Shown: positions 18,287-27,278 of the stretch, piece by piece | How the letters are laid out: each line of letters begins with the position of its first letter | How positions within the stretch are numbered: the stretch's first letter is position 1 | Source: Pseudomonadota bacterium | GTDB taxonomy: Bacteria > Pseudomonadota > Alphaproteobacteria > Acetobacterales > Acetobacteraceae | Length of the DNA stretch: 64,000 nt | Direction of reading: 5' to 3' | Assembly (NCBI GenBank): GCA_021849425.1 | Contig: JAJZSY010000015.1 | Coordinates: 1 to 64,000, forward strand | Made by a program: the position numbers and the translations under genes | The notes under the pieces: model-generated | What the model saw: only the letters and a program-made list of their open reading frames with translations | The model's database searches: none | Told to the model about the DNA's origin: nothing

Positions 18287-19023
18287 GACCAGACGCCTTC
18301 GTGACCGAACGCGCCGGGCGGGATCAGGCCGGGGCTGACATAGGCATGGTGCAGGGCGTCGAGCTGCGCCCAGAGCACGTCGCACTTGAAGGTGAGCGCC
18401 GCGATCGCCTGCTGCTGCTGTTCGGGCGTGCGGGCATGGCGCTTGACATAGTCGAGCGCGAAATCGGCGTCGCGCGGCGCCTGATCCAGGCGCGCGTTGA
18501 AATAGGCCAGGGTTTCCCTGGTGATGAAATCGTAATTCGCGAGCATGCCCGAGACGCGTTCGGAAATGATCGTCGGCGAGAACATTTCCGTCAGCGAAGA
18601 GGCCACCGCCTCCAGCAGCGAACGGTCGCGCACGAAATCGACATAGGCGCGCACGGCAAAGCGGGTCGCCGGCAGGGCGCGGCGCTCGCTCACCACCGTG
18701 TCGCGATCGAGCCCGAGCCCCTCGGCCAGGGCCAGCCAGCGGACGATGCCGCCCTCGCCCGGCGCAGTGCCGTCATGATCGACAAGCCGCTGCCGCCAGA
18801 CCCGGCGCAGCTCGGCATCGTCGGTGCGGGCCATCAGCGCGGCGTCCTTGATCGGGATCGCCGCCTGGTAACAATAGCGGTTGAGCGCCCAGGCCTGCAC
18901 CTGGCGCTTGTCCAGCTTGCCACCGTGCAGAAGCTGATGAAACGGATGGCGGTTGTGGTATCGCGCGGCGCCCACGGCGCGCAGCGCCGCTTCCAGCTCA
19001 TCGGGGCTCAGCAGCACGGTCAT
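18283..19023 (-). CDS. pqqC: Pyrroloquinoline-quinone synthase PqqC
   Basis: 246-residue cofactorless oxidase performing the final ring closure and eight-electron oxidation that yields PQQ. It is an all-helical haem-oxygenase-like fold: YHNRHPFHQLLHGGKLDKRQVQAWALNRYCYQAAIPIKD, then EGGIVRWLALAEGLG and SSLTEMFSPTIISERV, matching the active-site helices. Length is normal. The ATG at 19023 overlaps the pqqB stop by four bases. Confidence 0.97.
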   Translation of the reverse strand: MTVLLSPDELEAALRAVGAARYHNRHPFHQLLHGGKLDKRQVQAWALNRYCYQAAIPIKDAALMARTDDAELRRVWRQRLVDHDGTAPGEGGIVRWLALAEGLGLDRDTVVSERRALPATRFAVRAYVDFVRDRSLLEAVASSLTEMFSPTIISERVSGMLANYDFITRETLAYFNARLDQAPRDADFALDYVKRHARTPEQQQQAIAALTFKCDVLWAQLDALHHAYVSPGLIPPGAFGHEGVWS

Positions 19024-19943
19024 AGCTCGATCTCCATCCCGTCATGCGCCACGGTCCAGCCGGCGCGCTCGGCCTCGGCCCGTTCGGGCGTATCGTCGAG
19101 GATCATCGGGTTGCTGTTATTGACATGAACGAACACTTTCCGCCCAACTTCGAGCCCGGCGAAGGCGGCGATCGAACCTTCCGGCCCGCTGACGCTGATA
19201 TGCCCCATCCGCGCGCCGGTCTTGGGCAGCAGTCCCGCCTCGATCATCTCGTTGTCGCGCCAGAGCGTGCCGTCGAACAGCACGAGCCCGGCGCCGCGCA
19301 CCCGGGCGGCCACATCCGCCGAAACCCGGGCGCAGCCGGGAATGTAGAAGAACGCCTTGCCCGCATCATCGGCGATGCGCAGGCCGATCGTATCGCCCTC
19401 GGAGGAGCCGAAATCCGTCCGGCTGGCATCCTCGGCGTAAAGTGCCACCTTGCCTGGCACCACGAAGGCTTCGACCGTCATGCCCAGATCCCGCCCCATG
19501 CCATCCGCGAGCCGGGTCGGCATGTCGACCGGCAGTTCGCGGCGCGGCACCAGCCCGCCATCGAGCACACGAAATATCCTGCTGTCCTCGATCAGATCGA
19601 GAATCCGGCGCCCGGCATACAGGGCGAACCGATGGCCTTCGCGCAGATTGAGCAGGCCGGCGGTGAAATCCACATCCCCGCCCGTCAGCACGGCCGCGGC
19701 GATCGGGCTGTCGCGCAGGCCTGAACGGGGCTGCAGCGCTGGCGTCGCCAGGATCTGTTCGCGCAGATCGGGCGAGGCGTTGAAGATCACGTAATCGGAA
19801 TTGTTGACGCTGACGGCGAGAGCCGCCTGGGTACGGGGCCGTGCCGCAGGATCACCGCGCCGGGCGCGCGCGCAATTGGCGCAGGCGCAGTTCCACTGCG
19901 GAAATCCGCCTCCGGCAGCGGCACCGAGAATGATCAGTTTCAT
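19020..19943 (-). CDS. pqqB: PQQ synthesis protein PqqB
   Basis: 307-residue metallo-beta-lactamase-fold protein. It opens with KLIILGAAAGGGFPQWNCACANC, the family hallmark with a Cys cluster, and contains TGGDVDFTAGLLNLREGHRFALYAG and VHVNNSNPMILDD near the C-terminus. PqqB is reported as a non-haem iron hydroxylase acting on the crosslinked tyrosine. It starts 58 bases after pqqA, with a stable hairpin in the gap. Confidence 0.96.
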   Translation of the reverse strand: MKLIILGAAAGGGFPQWNCACANCARARRGDPAARPRTQAALAVSVNNSDYVIFNASPDLREQILATPALQPRSGLRDSPIAAAVLTGGDVDFTAGLLNLREGHRFALYAGRRILDLIEDSRIFRVLDGGLVPRRELPVDMPTRLADGMGRDLGMTVEAFVVPGKVALYAEDASRTDFGSSEGDTIGLRIADDAGKAFFYIPGCARVSADVAARVRGAGLVLFDGTLWRDNEMIEAGLLPKTGARMGHISVSGPEGSIAAFAGLEVGRKVFVHVNNSNPMILDDTPERAEAERAGWTVAHDGMEIEL

Positions 19944-19956
19944 CGATTCGGGAGTT

Positions 19957-19989
19957 CACCGGAACCGGCGCAACGCATCGGTTCCGGTG
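19957..19989 (-). promoter_or_regulatory. Hairpin between pqqA and pqqB
   Basis: CACCGGAACCG (19957-19967) and CGGTTCCGGTG (19979-19989) form a perfect 11-base-pair stem with an 11-base loop in the pqqA-pqqB gap. No T-run follows. Such hairpins commonly protect or partly terminate the pqqA message, giving an excess of the precursor peptide over the enzymes. The function here is inferred from position. Confidence 0.6.
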
Positions 19990-20001
19990 CCTTGGTTCAG
20001 A

Positions 20002-20079
20002 TCAGCCGAGATCAGCGCAGGCGTAGCAGTTGATTTCGGTGCCAACGGCGATTTCGACGAGCTTCGGCTTGGTCCACAT
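20002..20079 (-). CDS. pqqA: PQQ precursor peptide PqqA
   Basis: 25-residue precursor MWTKPKLVEIAVGTEINCYACADLG. Glu15 and Tyr19 have the required Glu-x3-Tyr spacing and are the atoms of the future PQQ. The N-terminus matches the usual MxWxKPxxxExxxGxEI pattern. AGGAG lies 8 bases upstream of the ATG. Two Cys residues flank the tyrosine (NCYAC), a common but not universal feature. It is the first gene of the pqqABCDE operon. Confidence 0.97.
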   Translation of the reverse strand: MWTKPKLVEIAVGTEINCYACADLG

Positions 20080-20247
20080 GGATTTGTCTCCTGGATCGTT
20101 GTGATAGGGATGCGTTTTCCGCTTTTGTCTCCGCGAGATGCGGAGTGACGTGACAATACGACATGTCGAATAGGACGCAAGTGGGGAAAGGCCGGTCACG
20201 CCCGGTTGTGACAAAACGGGACAGCACCTGGCCGGCAATGACCGCAC

Positions 20248-20276
20248 AAAAAAGGGCGGCCGAAGGCCGCCCTTTT
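20248..20276 (-). terminator. Intrinsic terminator of the molybdenum hydroxylase operon
   Basis: Read on the minus strand, GGGCGGCC-TTC-GGCCGCCC is extended by AAAA/TTTT pairing and ends in six T. It lies 22 bases after the stop of the FAD-subunit gene and before the pqq promoter region. On the plus strand it also has a short T-run. Confidence 0.88.
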
Positions 20277-20297
20277 CCGATCACGTCCCGAAGACGC

Positions 20298-21092
20298 TCA
20301 GCCGCAGGCCGCGACCGCGCGGCGGGCCATCACCCCCACGAGATGCGCGCGATAGGCCGCACTCGCATGGATGTCGCTGTTCATGTCGCCTTCAGGCGTC
20401 TTCACGTCGCGAATCGCGTCCGGTGAGAAACTGGCCGAGAGCGCCTGCTCCATCGCGGTATGACGGAACACGCCGTTGTTGCCGGCACCGGTCACGGCGA
20501 GGCGGACGCCACCGGCGGTCTTCGCCACGAACACGCCAACCATCGCATAGCGCGACGCCGGGTTGGGGAATTTTTCATACGCGGCCTTTTCCGGAATCGG
20601 GAAGGAGACCTCGACGATCAGTTCATCCGGTTCGAGCGCCGTCGTGAACATGCCCTGGAAATAGTCATCCGCGGCGATTTCGCGCCGGGTCGTGCGGATC
20701 GTGGCGCCGAGGGCGAGCACGGCCGAAGGATAGCACGCGGAAGGGTCGTTATTGGCCAAGGAGCCGCCCATTGTGCCGCGATAGCGAACCTGCCGGTCGC
20801 CGATATGGCTGGCCAGATGCGCCAGCGCCGGGATCGCGTCGGCCACGTCCTTCGAATTGGCCACCTCGCGATGCGTGGTCATCGCCTTGATGACCAGCGC
20901 ATTGCCCTCGCGGCGGATGCCGGAGAGCCCGAGCCCGGCGAGATCGACCACCGTGCTCGGCTTGGCCAGCCGCTGCTTGAGCACGGGGATGAAGGTCATG
21001 CCGCCGGCAAGCGCCTTGGCCTCGGGATCGCTCCCCAGCGCCTTGACCGCGTCGTCGATCGCGGCCGGTTTCTGATAATTGAAATCGTACAT
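20298..21092 (-). CDS. Molybdenum hydroxylase FAD subunit (CoxM-like)
   Basis: 264-residue medium subunit of a xanthine-oxidase-family enzyme. It carries FAD between the iron-sulfur and the molybdenum subunits. The two flavin motifs are present: AGGMTFIP (about 29-36) and TMGGSLANNDPSACYPSAVLALGA, followed by the CO-dehydrogenase FAD C-terminal domain. It starts 12 bases after the large-subunit gene and is last in the S-L-M operon. The physiological substrate is unknown. Confidence 0.93.
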   Translation of the reverse strand: MYDFNYQKPAAIDDAVKALGSDPEAKALAGGMTFIPVLKQRLAKPSTVVDLAGLGLSGIRREGNALVIKAMTTHREVANSKDVADAIPALAHLASHIGDRQVRYRGTMGGSLANNDPSACYPSAVLALGATIRTTRREIAADDYFQGMFTTALEPDELIVEVSFPIPEKAAYEKFPNPASRYAMVGVFVAKTAGGVRLAVTGAGNNGVFRHTAMEQALSASFSPDAIRDVKTPEGDMNSDIHASAAYRAHLVGVMARRAVAACG

Positions 21093-21104
21093 TGCGTCTC
21101 TCCG

Positions 21105-23510
21105 TTACTCGGCAGCCATCCGCGGCGTCGCCGCGTTGATGATCGACCAGATCTTCTGCGGTGTCGCCGGCATGTCGATATGGGTGACCCCATAATCGCG
21201 CAGCGCATCGACGACGGCGTTGATCACCGCCGGCGGGCTGCCGATCGCGCCGACCTCGCCAACCCCCTTGGCGCCAAGCGGATTGTGGGTGCACATCGTC
21301 GACTCGGTCCCGACATGGATATTCACCAGATTATCCGCGCGCGGCATGGTATAATCCATCAGCGATCCGGACAGGAGCTGGCCGGTCTCGTCATAGACCG
21401 CGTGTTCGAGCAGCGCCTGGCCGATCCCCTGGGCCACGCCGCCATGCACCTGGCCGTGCACGATCATCGGGTTGATGACCCGGCCGATATCGTCGACCGC
21501 GGTGAAGTTGAGCAGGTTGACGACACCCGTGTCCGGGTCGACCTCGACCTCGCAGATATGGCATCCGCCGGGGAAGGTGAAGTTCTTCGGATCGTAGAAC
21601 GCCGTCTCGTCGAGGCCCGGCTCGAGTTCTTCATGCGGGTAGTTGTGCGGCACATAGGCCGTCAGCGCGATCTCGCCGAACGCCTTCGACTTGTCGGTGC
21701 CGGCGACGGTGAACTTGCCGTCCTTGAACTCGATGTCGTCGACCGAGGCTTCCATCAGGTGAGCGGCGATCTTCTTGCTCTTGGCGATGATCTTGTCGAC
21801 CGCCTTGACGATCGCCGAGCCGCCGACCGCGAGCGAACGGCTGCCGTAGGTCCCCATGCCGAACGGAATCTTGCTGGTGTCGCCATGTACGATCTCGACC
21901 TGCTCGAACGGCACGCCGAGCTGGTCGGCGACGAGCTGGGCGAAGGTCGTCTCATGCCCCTGGCCGTGGCTGTGCGTGCCGGTATAGAGCGTCACCGATC
22001 CGGTCGGATGGACCTTCACGTTGGCGACCTCGTAGAGACCGGCCCTTGCGCCGAGCGCGCCAGCCACCGCCGACGGCGCGATGCCGCAGGCTTCGAGATA
22101 GGTCGACATGCCGATGCCGCGCAGCTTGCCGCGCTTCGCAGATTCGGCACGCCGAGCCTCGAAACCGCTCCAGTCGGCCAGCTCCATGCAGCGCGCCAGC
22201 GTCGCCTCGTGGTTGCCGCTGTCATATTGCAGCGCCACCGGCGTCTGATACGGATAGGCGTCGGCCGGAATGAAGTTGCGCCGGCGGATGGCGACACGGT
22301 CCATCCCCATCGTCTTCGCCGCAACGTCGACAAGCCGCTCCAGCAGGAACGTCGTCTCCGGACGGCCGGCCCCGCGATAGGCATCGACCGGCACGGTATT
22401 GGTGAAGATCGCCTTCACTTCCGAATAGATCGCGGGCGTCGTGTAGACGCCGGCGAGCAGCGTCGCCGAGAGATAGGTCGGCACCGACGGCGCGAAGGTC
22501 GAGAGATAGGCGCCGAGATTGGCCATCGTCTTCACCCGCAGCCCGAGAAACGCGCCATCCTCGGCCAGCGCCAGCTCGGCATGGGTGATGTGGTCGCGGC
22601 CATGGGCGTCGGTGATGAAGGATTCGCTGCGCTCGCAGGTCCATTTCACCGGCCGGTTCACCTGCGCGGCCGCCCAGGTCACCGCCGCTTCCTCGATGTA
22701 GTGGAAAATCTTGGCGCCGAACCCGCCGCCGACATCGGGTGCGACGACGCGCAGCTTGTGCTCGGGAATCTGCAGCACGAACGCGCCCATCAGCAGCCGG
22801 ATCACATGCGGGTTCTGGCTGGTGGTGTAGAGCGTGTGTTCGCCGGTCGACTGGTCGAAATCGCCGATCGCCGCACGCGGCTCGATCGGGTTGGGCACCA
22901 GCCGGTTGTTGACCAGGTCGATCGTCGCGACCTTGTGGGCCTTGGCGAAGGCGGCATCCACCGCGTCCTTGTCGCCGATATGCCAGTCGAAGCAGACATT
23001 GCCCTTGGCGTCGTCATGCACGAGCGCGGCGCCCTCGGCCGTCGCCGCGATCATGTTGGAGACGGCCGGCAGCGGATCGATGTCGATCACGAGGGCCTCG
23101 GCGGCGTCCTTCGCCTGGTCGACGGTCTCGGCAATCACCATCGCCACCGCATCGCCGACATACCGGACCTTGCCCTGCGCAAGCACCGGATGCGGCGGCT
23201 CGACCATCGGCGAGCCATCCTTGCTGTGAATCTGCCAGCCGCACGGCACGCCGCCGATGCCCGCCTTGGCGATGTCGTCACCGGTGAAAATCGCGACAAC
23301 CCCCGGCATCGCCCGCGCGGCGGAGGTGTCGATCGACCGGATCACGCCGTGGGCGACATCGGAGCGCTTGAAGACGGCATAGGTCTGGCCGGGGCGGTTG
23401 ATGTCGTCAGTGTAGTGACCGCGGCCTGAAAGGAACCGGCGGTCTTCCACGCGCTTCGGCGAGGCGCCAATGCCGCCCTTCACGATGTGCGGCAAGGTCG
23501 TGTCGTTCAT
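21105..23510 (-). CDS. Molybdenum hydroxylase large subunit, form II CoxL-like
   Basis: 801-residue molybdopterin-cytosine-dinucleotide subunit. The active-site loop reads AYRGAGRPE, the form II signature; true CO dehydrogenase (form I) has AYRCSFR, so this is probably not a CO dehydrogenase but an aldehyde or N-heterocycle hydroxylase. Cofactor-binding stretches [17 protein letters not shown] and [21 protein letters not shown] are present, and [15 protein letters not shown] contains the catalytic Glu of the family. Subunit order small-large-medium is conserved in form II operons. No coxD/E-type maturation genes are near. Confidence 0.93.
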   Translation of the reverse strand: MNDTTLPHIVKGGIGASPKRVEDRRFLSGRGHYTDDINRPGQTYAVFKRSDVAHGVIRSIDTSAARAMPGVVAIFTGDDIAKAGIGGVPCGWQIHSKDGSPMVEPPHPVLAQGKVRYVGDAVAMVIAETVDQAKDAAEALVIDIDPLPAVSNMIAATAEGAALVHDDAKGNVCFDWHIGDKDAVDAAFAKAHKVATIDLVNNRLVPNPIEPRAAIGDFDQSTGEHTLYTTSQNPHVIRLLMGAFVLQIPEHKLRVVAPDVGGGFGAKIFHYIEEAAVTWAAAQVNRPVKWTCERSESFITDAHGRDHITHAELALAEDGAFLGLRVKTMANLGAYLSTFAPSVPTYLSATLLAGVYTTPAIYSEVKAIFTNTVPVDAYRGAGRPETTFLLERLVDVAAKTMGMDRVAIRRRNFIPADAYPYQTPVALQYDSGNHEATLARCMELADWSGFEARRAESAKRGKLRGIGMSTYLEACGIAPSAVAGALGARAGLYEVANVKVHPTGSVTLYTGTHSHGQGHETTFAQLVADQLGVPFEQVEIVHGDTSKIPFGMGTYGSRSLAVGGSAIVKAVDKIIAKSKKIAAHLMEASVDDIEFKDGKFTVAGTDKSKAFGEIALTAYVPHNYPHEELEPGLDETAFYDPKNFTFPGGCHICEVEVDPDTGVVNLLNFTAVDDIGRVINPMIVHGQVHGGVAQGIGQALLEHAVYDETGQLLSGSLMDYTMPRADNLVNIHVGTESTMCTHNPLGAKGVGEVGAIGSPPAVINAVVDALRDYGVTHIDMPATPQKIWSIINAATPRMAAE

Positions 23511-23534
23511 GGATGATCTCCCGAAATTTTTCTT

Positions 23535-23554
23535 GCGCCCGGAAATACGGGCGC
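23535..23554 (-). promoter_or_regulatory. Hairpin between small- and large-subunit genes
   Basis: GCGCCCG-6 bases-CGGGCGC in the 66-base gap after the small-subunit gene. On the minus strand it is followed by AAGAAAAATTTC and then the large-subunit start. It may tune the ratio of subunits or stabilise the message; no T-run is present. Confidence 0.4.
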
Positions 23555-23576
23555 CTTACCTCTTGCGGCCCAAGCC

Positions 23577-24074
23577 TTATTCGGCGGCCTGCGGCAGCTC
23601 GCGCCCGTGCATGAGCGGCCAAGCGGCGGCAATCGCCTTGACGATATTATGATAGCCCGTGCAGCGGCAGATATTGCCTTCGAGTTCCTCGCGAATCTGC
23701 TGCTCGGTCAGCCCTTCCGGATGGCTCTCGACCAGATCGATCGCGCTCATCACCATGCCCGGAGTGCAGAAGCCGCATTGCAGACCATGATGTTCGCGGA
23801 ACATTTCCTGCATCGGGTGCAGCGTGCCATCGGCCGCAGCCAGCCCCTCGATCGTGGTGACCTCGCTGCCATTCGCCTGCACCGCGAGCATCGTGCACGA
23901 CTTCACCGACTTGCCATCGATCTTGACCACGCAGGCGCCGCACTGGCTGGTGTCGCACCCGACATGCGTGCCGGTCAGGTGAAGGTTTTCGCGCAGCATC
24001 TCGACGAGCAGCGTGCGCGCTTCCACCTCGGCGGTCGCCGGCTTGCCGTTCACCGTGAGTTTAACCTGGGGCAT
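23577..24074 (-). CDS. Molybdenum hydroxylase iron-sulfur subunit (CoxS-like)
   Basis: 165-residue small subunit with two [2Fe-2S] clusters. The plant-ferredoxin cluster is bound by Cys40, Cys45, Cys48 and Cys60 ([12 protein letters not shown]...SC); the second by Cys100, Cys103, Cys136 and Cys138 (CGFCTPGM...NICRCTGY). It passes electrons from the Mo site to FAD. It is first in the three-gene operon and starts 11 bases downstream of a GGAGGAAT Shine-Dalgarno, which fits high expression. Confidence 0.95.
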   Translation of the reverse strand: MPQVKLTVNGKPATAEVEARTLLVEMLRENLHLTGTHVGCDTSQCGACVVKIDGKSVKSCTMLAVQANGSEVTTIEGLAAADGTLHPMQEMFREHHGLQCGFCTPGMVMSAIDLVESHPEGLTEQQIREELEGNICRCTGYHNIVKAIAAAWPLMHGRELPQAAE

Positions 24075-24200
24075 TGATTCCTCCGTTCATGATGGCGCGC
24101 GACCCTCCGCCCGGACGATCCGCTTCCTTCACCCATGATGATGGGGCTATTCGGCGTTGGTCAAGAGAACCGGATAGCTTTCTTGGCGCAAGGTGCGAAT

Positions 24201-24216
24201 TTGACAGAATTTGTCA
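24201..24216. promoter_or_regulatory. Inverted repeat in divergent intergenic region
   Basis: TTGACAGAATTTGTCA contains TGACA-GAATT-TGTCA, a perfect 5-5-5 inverted repeat between the CoxS-like operon (minus) and the GtrA gene (plus). TTGACA could serve as a plus-strand -35 box, but no good -10 follows 17 bases later. A regulator site for the hydroxylase operon is possible. Confidence 0.3.
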
Positions 24217-24262
24217 CAGGCCAGTTTGCGCCCTGCCGCAGGCCTGCTAACTGTCCAGCCGC

Positions 24263-24703
24263 ATGCCGGCCCTGCCCTCGCCCATCGCGCTGATCACCAG
24301 CCGCCTTCCAGCGCGCCATCGCGAAGCGGCGGGCGAGTTGCTGCGCTTCGGCACGGTTGGCGTCTTCGGCCTGCTCATGGATATCGCCGCGGTCTATGCG
24401 CTTATCCCCAGCCTCGGTCTGTACGGGGCGGGGATGGCGGCCTATCTCGTCGCGGCAAGCTGCAACTGGATGTTGCACCGGCTCTGGACCTTTCGGGCCC
24501 GCGCCCGGCAACCCGCCCACACGCAGTGGTTGCGCTTCCTGTTCGTGAACATGATCGGCTTCTCGATCAACCGCGGCGCCTATTCCCTGCTCATCGCCAG
24601 CTTCGCCTTACCCCGTCACTACCCGGTTCTGGCCGTGTGCGCGGGGGCCGTTTCGGGTTTCCTGATTAACTTTCTGCTTTCCCGACGCCTCGTTTTCGTT
24701 TAA
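24263..24703 (+). CDS. GtrA-family membrane protein
   Basis: 146-residue four-helix membrane protein. It starts the core at ELLRFGTVGVFGLLMDIAAVYAL and keeps the motif NWMLHRLWTFR, typical of GtrA/DPMS-like proteins thought to help move polyprenyl-linked sugars across the membrane. It precedes a polyprenyl-phosphate sugar transferase and a family-2 glycosyltransferase, which suits a role in surface-glycan assembly. A terminator-like hairpin directly follows its stop. Confidence 0.83.
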   Translation: MPALPSPIALITSRLPARHREAAGELLRFGTVGVFGLLMDIAAVYALIPSLGLYGAGMAAYLVAASCNWMLHRLWTFRARARQPAHTQWLRFLFVNMIGFSINRGAYSLLIASFALPRHYPVLAVCAGAVSGFLINFLLSRRLVFV

Positions 24704-24705
24704 TT

Positions 24706-24730
24706 AAACACAATCTTCAGTTGTGTTTTT
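24706..24730 (+). terminator. Weak intrinsic terminator or AT-rich palindrome after gtrA
   Basis: AAACACAA-7-base loop-TTGTGTTT then TT. It lies just after the TAA of the GtrA gene in an AT-rich island of an otherwise GC-rich region. The stem is AT-rich, so an operator function is as likely as termination. Confidence 0.5.
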
Positions 24731-24754
24731 GAAAACCGAGGTCGTTCCGGACCG

Positions 24755-26239
24755 ATGTCGCAAACCGTTTTCCAGTCTCCTGCCAAATCTGCCCGCACCG
24801 GGGCGCTGGGCCGAGAGTCGCGTGCGCGCAACCATCGCCCCTGGATTGGCGCGCATGCCGGAATCGGCCTGCTGCTGCTGGCCGATCTCGCCGCCACCTG
24901 GCTCGGTCCGCAACTCGGCTCGCAGTTTCTGCTGCCCGCCCCCACCATGGCGCGCGGGCCACTCGACCAGCTCGTTTACGCCGCACTGACCGTCATCACA
25001 CTGGCCGGCTCGGGACTGTACGAGGTGGGGCCGGTGCGCGCGCCGCTCGATCACGCCGCGGCGATCGCGCGCGCCCTCGTCGCGGCGGAGGTGCTCTCGC
25101 TCCTGCGGATCGCGATGCTGCGGCCGTCGCCGGCCACGCCGCCGCTCGGCACGTCGTTCGGCTGGGCGATTGCCGCCTTTGCCCTGACCGCGGCCCTGCT
25201 GTTCGGCGGCCGGGTTGCCGTGGCCCGGATCTGGCGGCGTCATGAGATCGGCGTTGCCCGGGGCGCCGCGGCCCTGGTCACCACCGCGCCGTGCGACCGC
25301 TCGGTCTGCGCCCGGCTCGATCGCCTCGCGGATCATCGCCTTGGGTATGTCTTCTGCTGGGGGCTCGCGGGCTCGTCAGGCCTGCGCGCGATTGCCGATG
25401 CCGCGACGCTGGAGGCCATGATCCGGTCCGGCCAGATCGGCGATCTCATCGTTTTCATCCGCCGCGGCGACGGGGCGGAGACACGCGCCCGGCTCGACGC
25501 GCTGCTCGCCCGCCTCGCCGACCAGCCGGTCAGGATACGTCTCGCCTTCGACGCCGCCGCGGAAATCGGCGCCGGCGACCTCGCGGCGAGTCTCGGGCTT
25601 CGCCTCGTCACGGCGCTCGACCGGCCGATCCGGCCGCTGGCCGCATCGGCGAAACGGGGGATGGACATTGTCGGCGCTGGCCTTCTGATCGTTCTGCTGA
25701 GCCCGCTCCTCGCCGCCATCGCCCTCGCGCTGCGCCTGTCCGGCCCGGTTCTGTTCCGGCAGCGCCGGATCGGGCTGGACGGCGTGCCCTTCACGGTTTT
25801 CAAGTTCCGCACGATGCGCCCGCTTCACGCCACGCAGGGCAACGCCCGCATCGTCCAGGCGCGGGCGGGCGACCGGCGGATCACCCGGCTGGGCCGCCTT
25901 CTCCGCCGCCTCTCGCTCGATGAGCTGCCGCAGCTCGTCAACGTGCTGCGCGGCGACATGTCGCTGGTCGGTCCCCGGCCCCACGCGCCGAATACCGGCA
26001 GCGGCGACTTCACCTTCGAACAGGCGATCACGTTTTACGGGGTTCGCCACCGGGTAAAGCCGGGGCTGACGGGCCTTGCCCAGGTGCGGGGCCTGCGCGG
26101 ACCGGTGGACCGGCGCGACCTCGTCGCCGCGCGCGTCGCCGCCGACCTCGATTACATCGAACGATGGTCGGTCTGGCTCGATATCGCGATCCTGCTGCGC
26201 ACGGTTCCCGCCGTTCTGATCGGGCGCAATGCGGTCTGA
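24755..26239 (+). CDS. Polyprenyl-phosphate hexose-1-phosphate transferase
   Basis: 494-residue initiating sugar transferase of the WbaP/ExoY type. It transfers a sugar phosphate to undecaprenyl phosphate to start exopolysaccharide or O-antigen repeat units. Residues about 30-160 hold several transmembrane helices, the middle is a degenerate Rossmann-like domain, and from about residue 300 the catalytic domain follows: KRGMDIVGAGLLIVLLSPLL, RIGLDGVPFTVFKFRTM, LRRLSLDELPQLVNVLRGDMSLVGPRPH and VKPGLTGLAQVRGLRG. It overlaps the next gene by 11 bases. The sugar (glucose, galactose, GalNAc) cannot be read from the sequence. Confidence 0.9.
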   Translation: MSQTVFQSPAKSARTGALGRESRARNHRPWIGAHAGIGLLLLADLAATWLGPQLGSQFLLPAPTMARGPLDQLVYAALTVITLAGSGLYEVGPVRAPLDHAAAIARALVAAEVLSLLRIAMLRPSPATPPLGTSFGWAIAAFALTAALLFGGRVAVARIWRRHEIGVARGAAALVTTAPCDRSVCARLDRLADHRLGYVFCWGLAGSSGLRAIADAATLEAMIRSGQIGDLIVFIRRGDGAETRARLDALLARLADQPVRIRLAFDAAAEIGAGDLAASLGLRLVTALDRPIRPLAASAKRGMDIVGAGLLIVLLSPLLAAIALALRLSGPVLFRQRRIGLDGVPFTVFKFRTMRPLHATQGNARIVQARAGDRRITRLGRLLRRLSLDELPQLVNVLRGDMSLVGPRPHAPNTGSGDFTFEQAITFYGVRHRVKPGLTGLAQVRGLRGPVDRRDLVAARVAADLDYIERWSVWLDIAILLRTVPAVLIGRNAV

Positions 26240-27278
26240 ACCGCACCTGCTGGCGGGAACGCCGCCCCCCCGCCGCCGCTATGATGCGGATATCGTCATT
26301 CTCAGCCATCAGCGGCCGCGCGAAACCCTCGCCGCCCTCCGCTCCGCCGCTGCCCAGACCGGCATGGACAGCCATGTCATCGTGCTCGACCAGGCCTCAA
26401 ATCCCGCCATGCGCGCGGCCCTGGCGACCGCCGCCAGCCAGTTCGGGCATGTGGCGCTTTATGGCGTCGCGCGAAATTTCGGCGTGCCGGGTGGCCGCAA
26501 TCTCGCGGCGGCGCTCGGGCGCGGCAGCGCGATCATCAGCCTCGACAACGATGCCGTCTTCGCCGGCCACGACACGGCCGCGCGCGCCGCGCGGCGCCTC
26601 GCCGAAGCCGACCGCCTCGGCGCGATCGGCTTTAGTATCCTCGCCGCCGATGGCGCACGCCTCGACCGGACGAGCTGGGGATATCCCGCGCGCCTCGCGC
26701 GGCACGCGGCGAGGCATTTTACCGCGACCACCTTCGTCGGCTGCGGCCATGCCCTGTCGCGCGCCTGTTTCGAGCAGCTCGGCGGATACGACGCGACGCT
26801 GTTCTTCGCCTGGGAGGAATATGAATTCGCGCGCCGTGCCATCGCGGCCGGCTGGCGGATCGAGCATCACGGCGATCTGGCCGTCATCCACGCGGTGTCG
26901 CCCGAAGCGCGCATGGGCTGGAGCGCGGGACGATGGCGCCACTTCGTCCGCAACCGCCTGATCATCGCTCATGACTGGGATGGACCGGCGGGATTCGCGC
27001 TGCGTGCCGGCGTCTACCTCGCGCGCGGCGCCATGACCTCCCGCCTCGGCGAGACGGTCGCGGCGATTGCCGAGGCGCGCGCCCTGGCGCGCACCCGCCC
27101 CCGGCAGGACAACACCGCCGCCACGCGCCGCTATGTCTTCCGCCACGAAACCCGCCACCGGCTGCCGGGCGCGGCGCGCCTTATCGGCGCCGGCGCCAGC
27201 GCGGCGGCCAGTCCGGCACCCATGGCCGCGCACCCTGCATGCCCCGATCCGTCATCCGCCGCACACGCCCCCCCCTGA
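26229..27278 (+). CDS. Glycosyltransferase family 2
   Basis: 349-residue GT-A glycosyltransferase. It opens ADIVILSHQRPRETLAALRSA, has the metal-binding DxD-type motif in ISLDNDAVF, and FVGCGHALSRACFEQLGGYDATLFFAWEEYEFARRA, the acceptor-side ED region of rhamnosyl-type enzymes. The C-terminus beyond residue 300 is Ala/Pro-rich and overlaps convergent comEC by 98 bases. It is coupled to the sugar transferase gene, so it probably adds the next sugar of the same glycan. Confidence 0.85.
   Translation: MRSEPHLLAGTPPPRRRYDADIVILSHQRPRETLAALRSAAAQTGMDSHVIVLDQASNPAMRAALATAASQFGHVALYGVARNFGVPGGRNLAAALGRGSAIISLDNDAVFAGHDTAARAARRLAEADRLGAIGFSILAADGARLDRTSWGYPARLARHAARHFTATTFVGCGHALSRACFEQLGGYDATLFFAWEEYEFARRAIAAGWRIEHHGDLAVIHAVSPEARMGWSAGRWRHFVRNRLIIAHDWDGPAGFALRAGVYLARGAMTSRLGETVAAIAEARALARTRPRQDNTAATRRYVFRHETRHRLPGAARLIGAGASAAASPAPMAAHPACPDPSSAAHAPP

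Noticed and set aside
20460-23429. A nearly 1000-codon open frame on the plus strand
   Set aside because: It lies opposite the molybdenum hydroxylase large and FAD subunits, is Arg/His-rich, and has no domain; it is an antisense shadow of GC-rich coding DNA.
21105-24074. Carbon monoxide dehydrogenase (form I)
   Set aside because: The active-site loop is AYRGAGR, not AYRCSFR, and there are no adjacent CO-dehydrogenase maturation genes.
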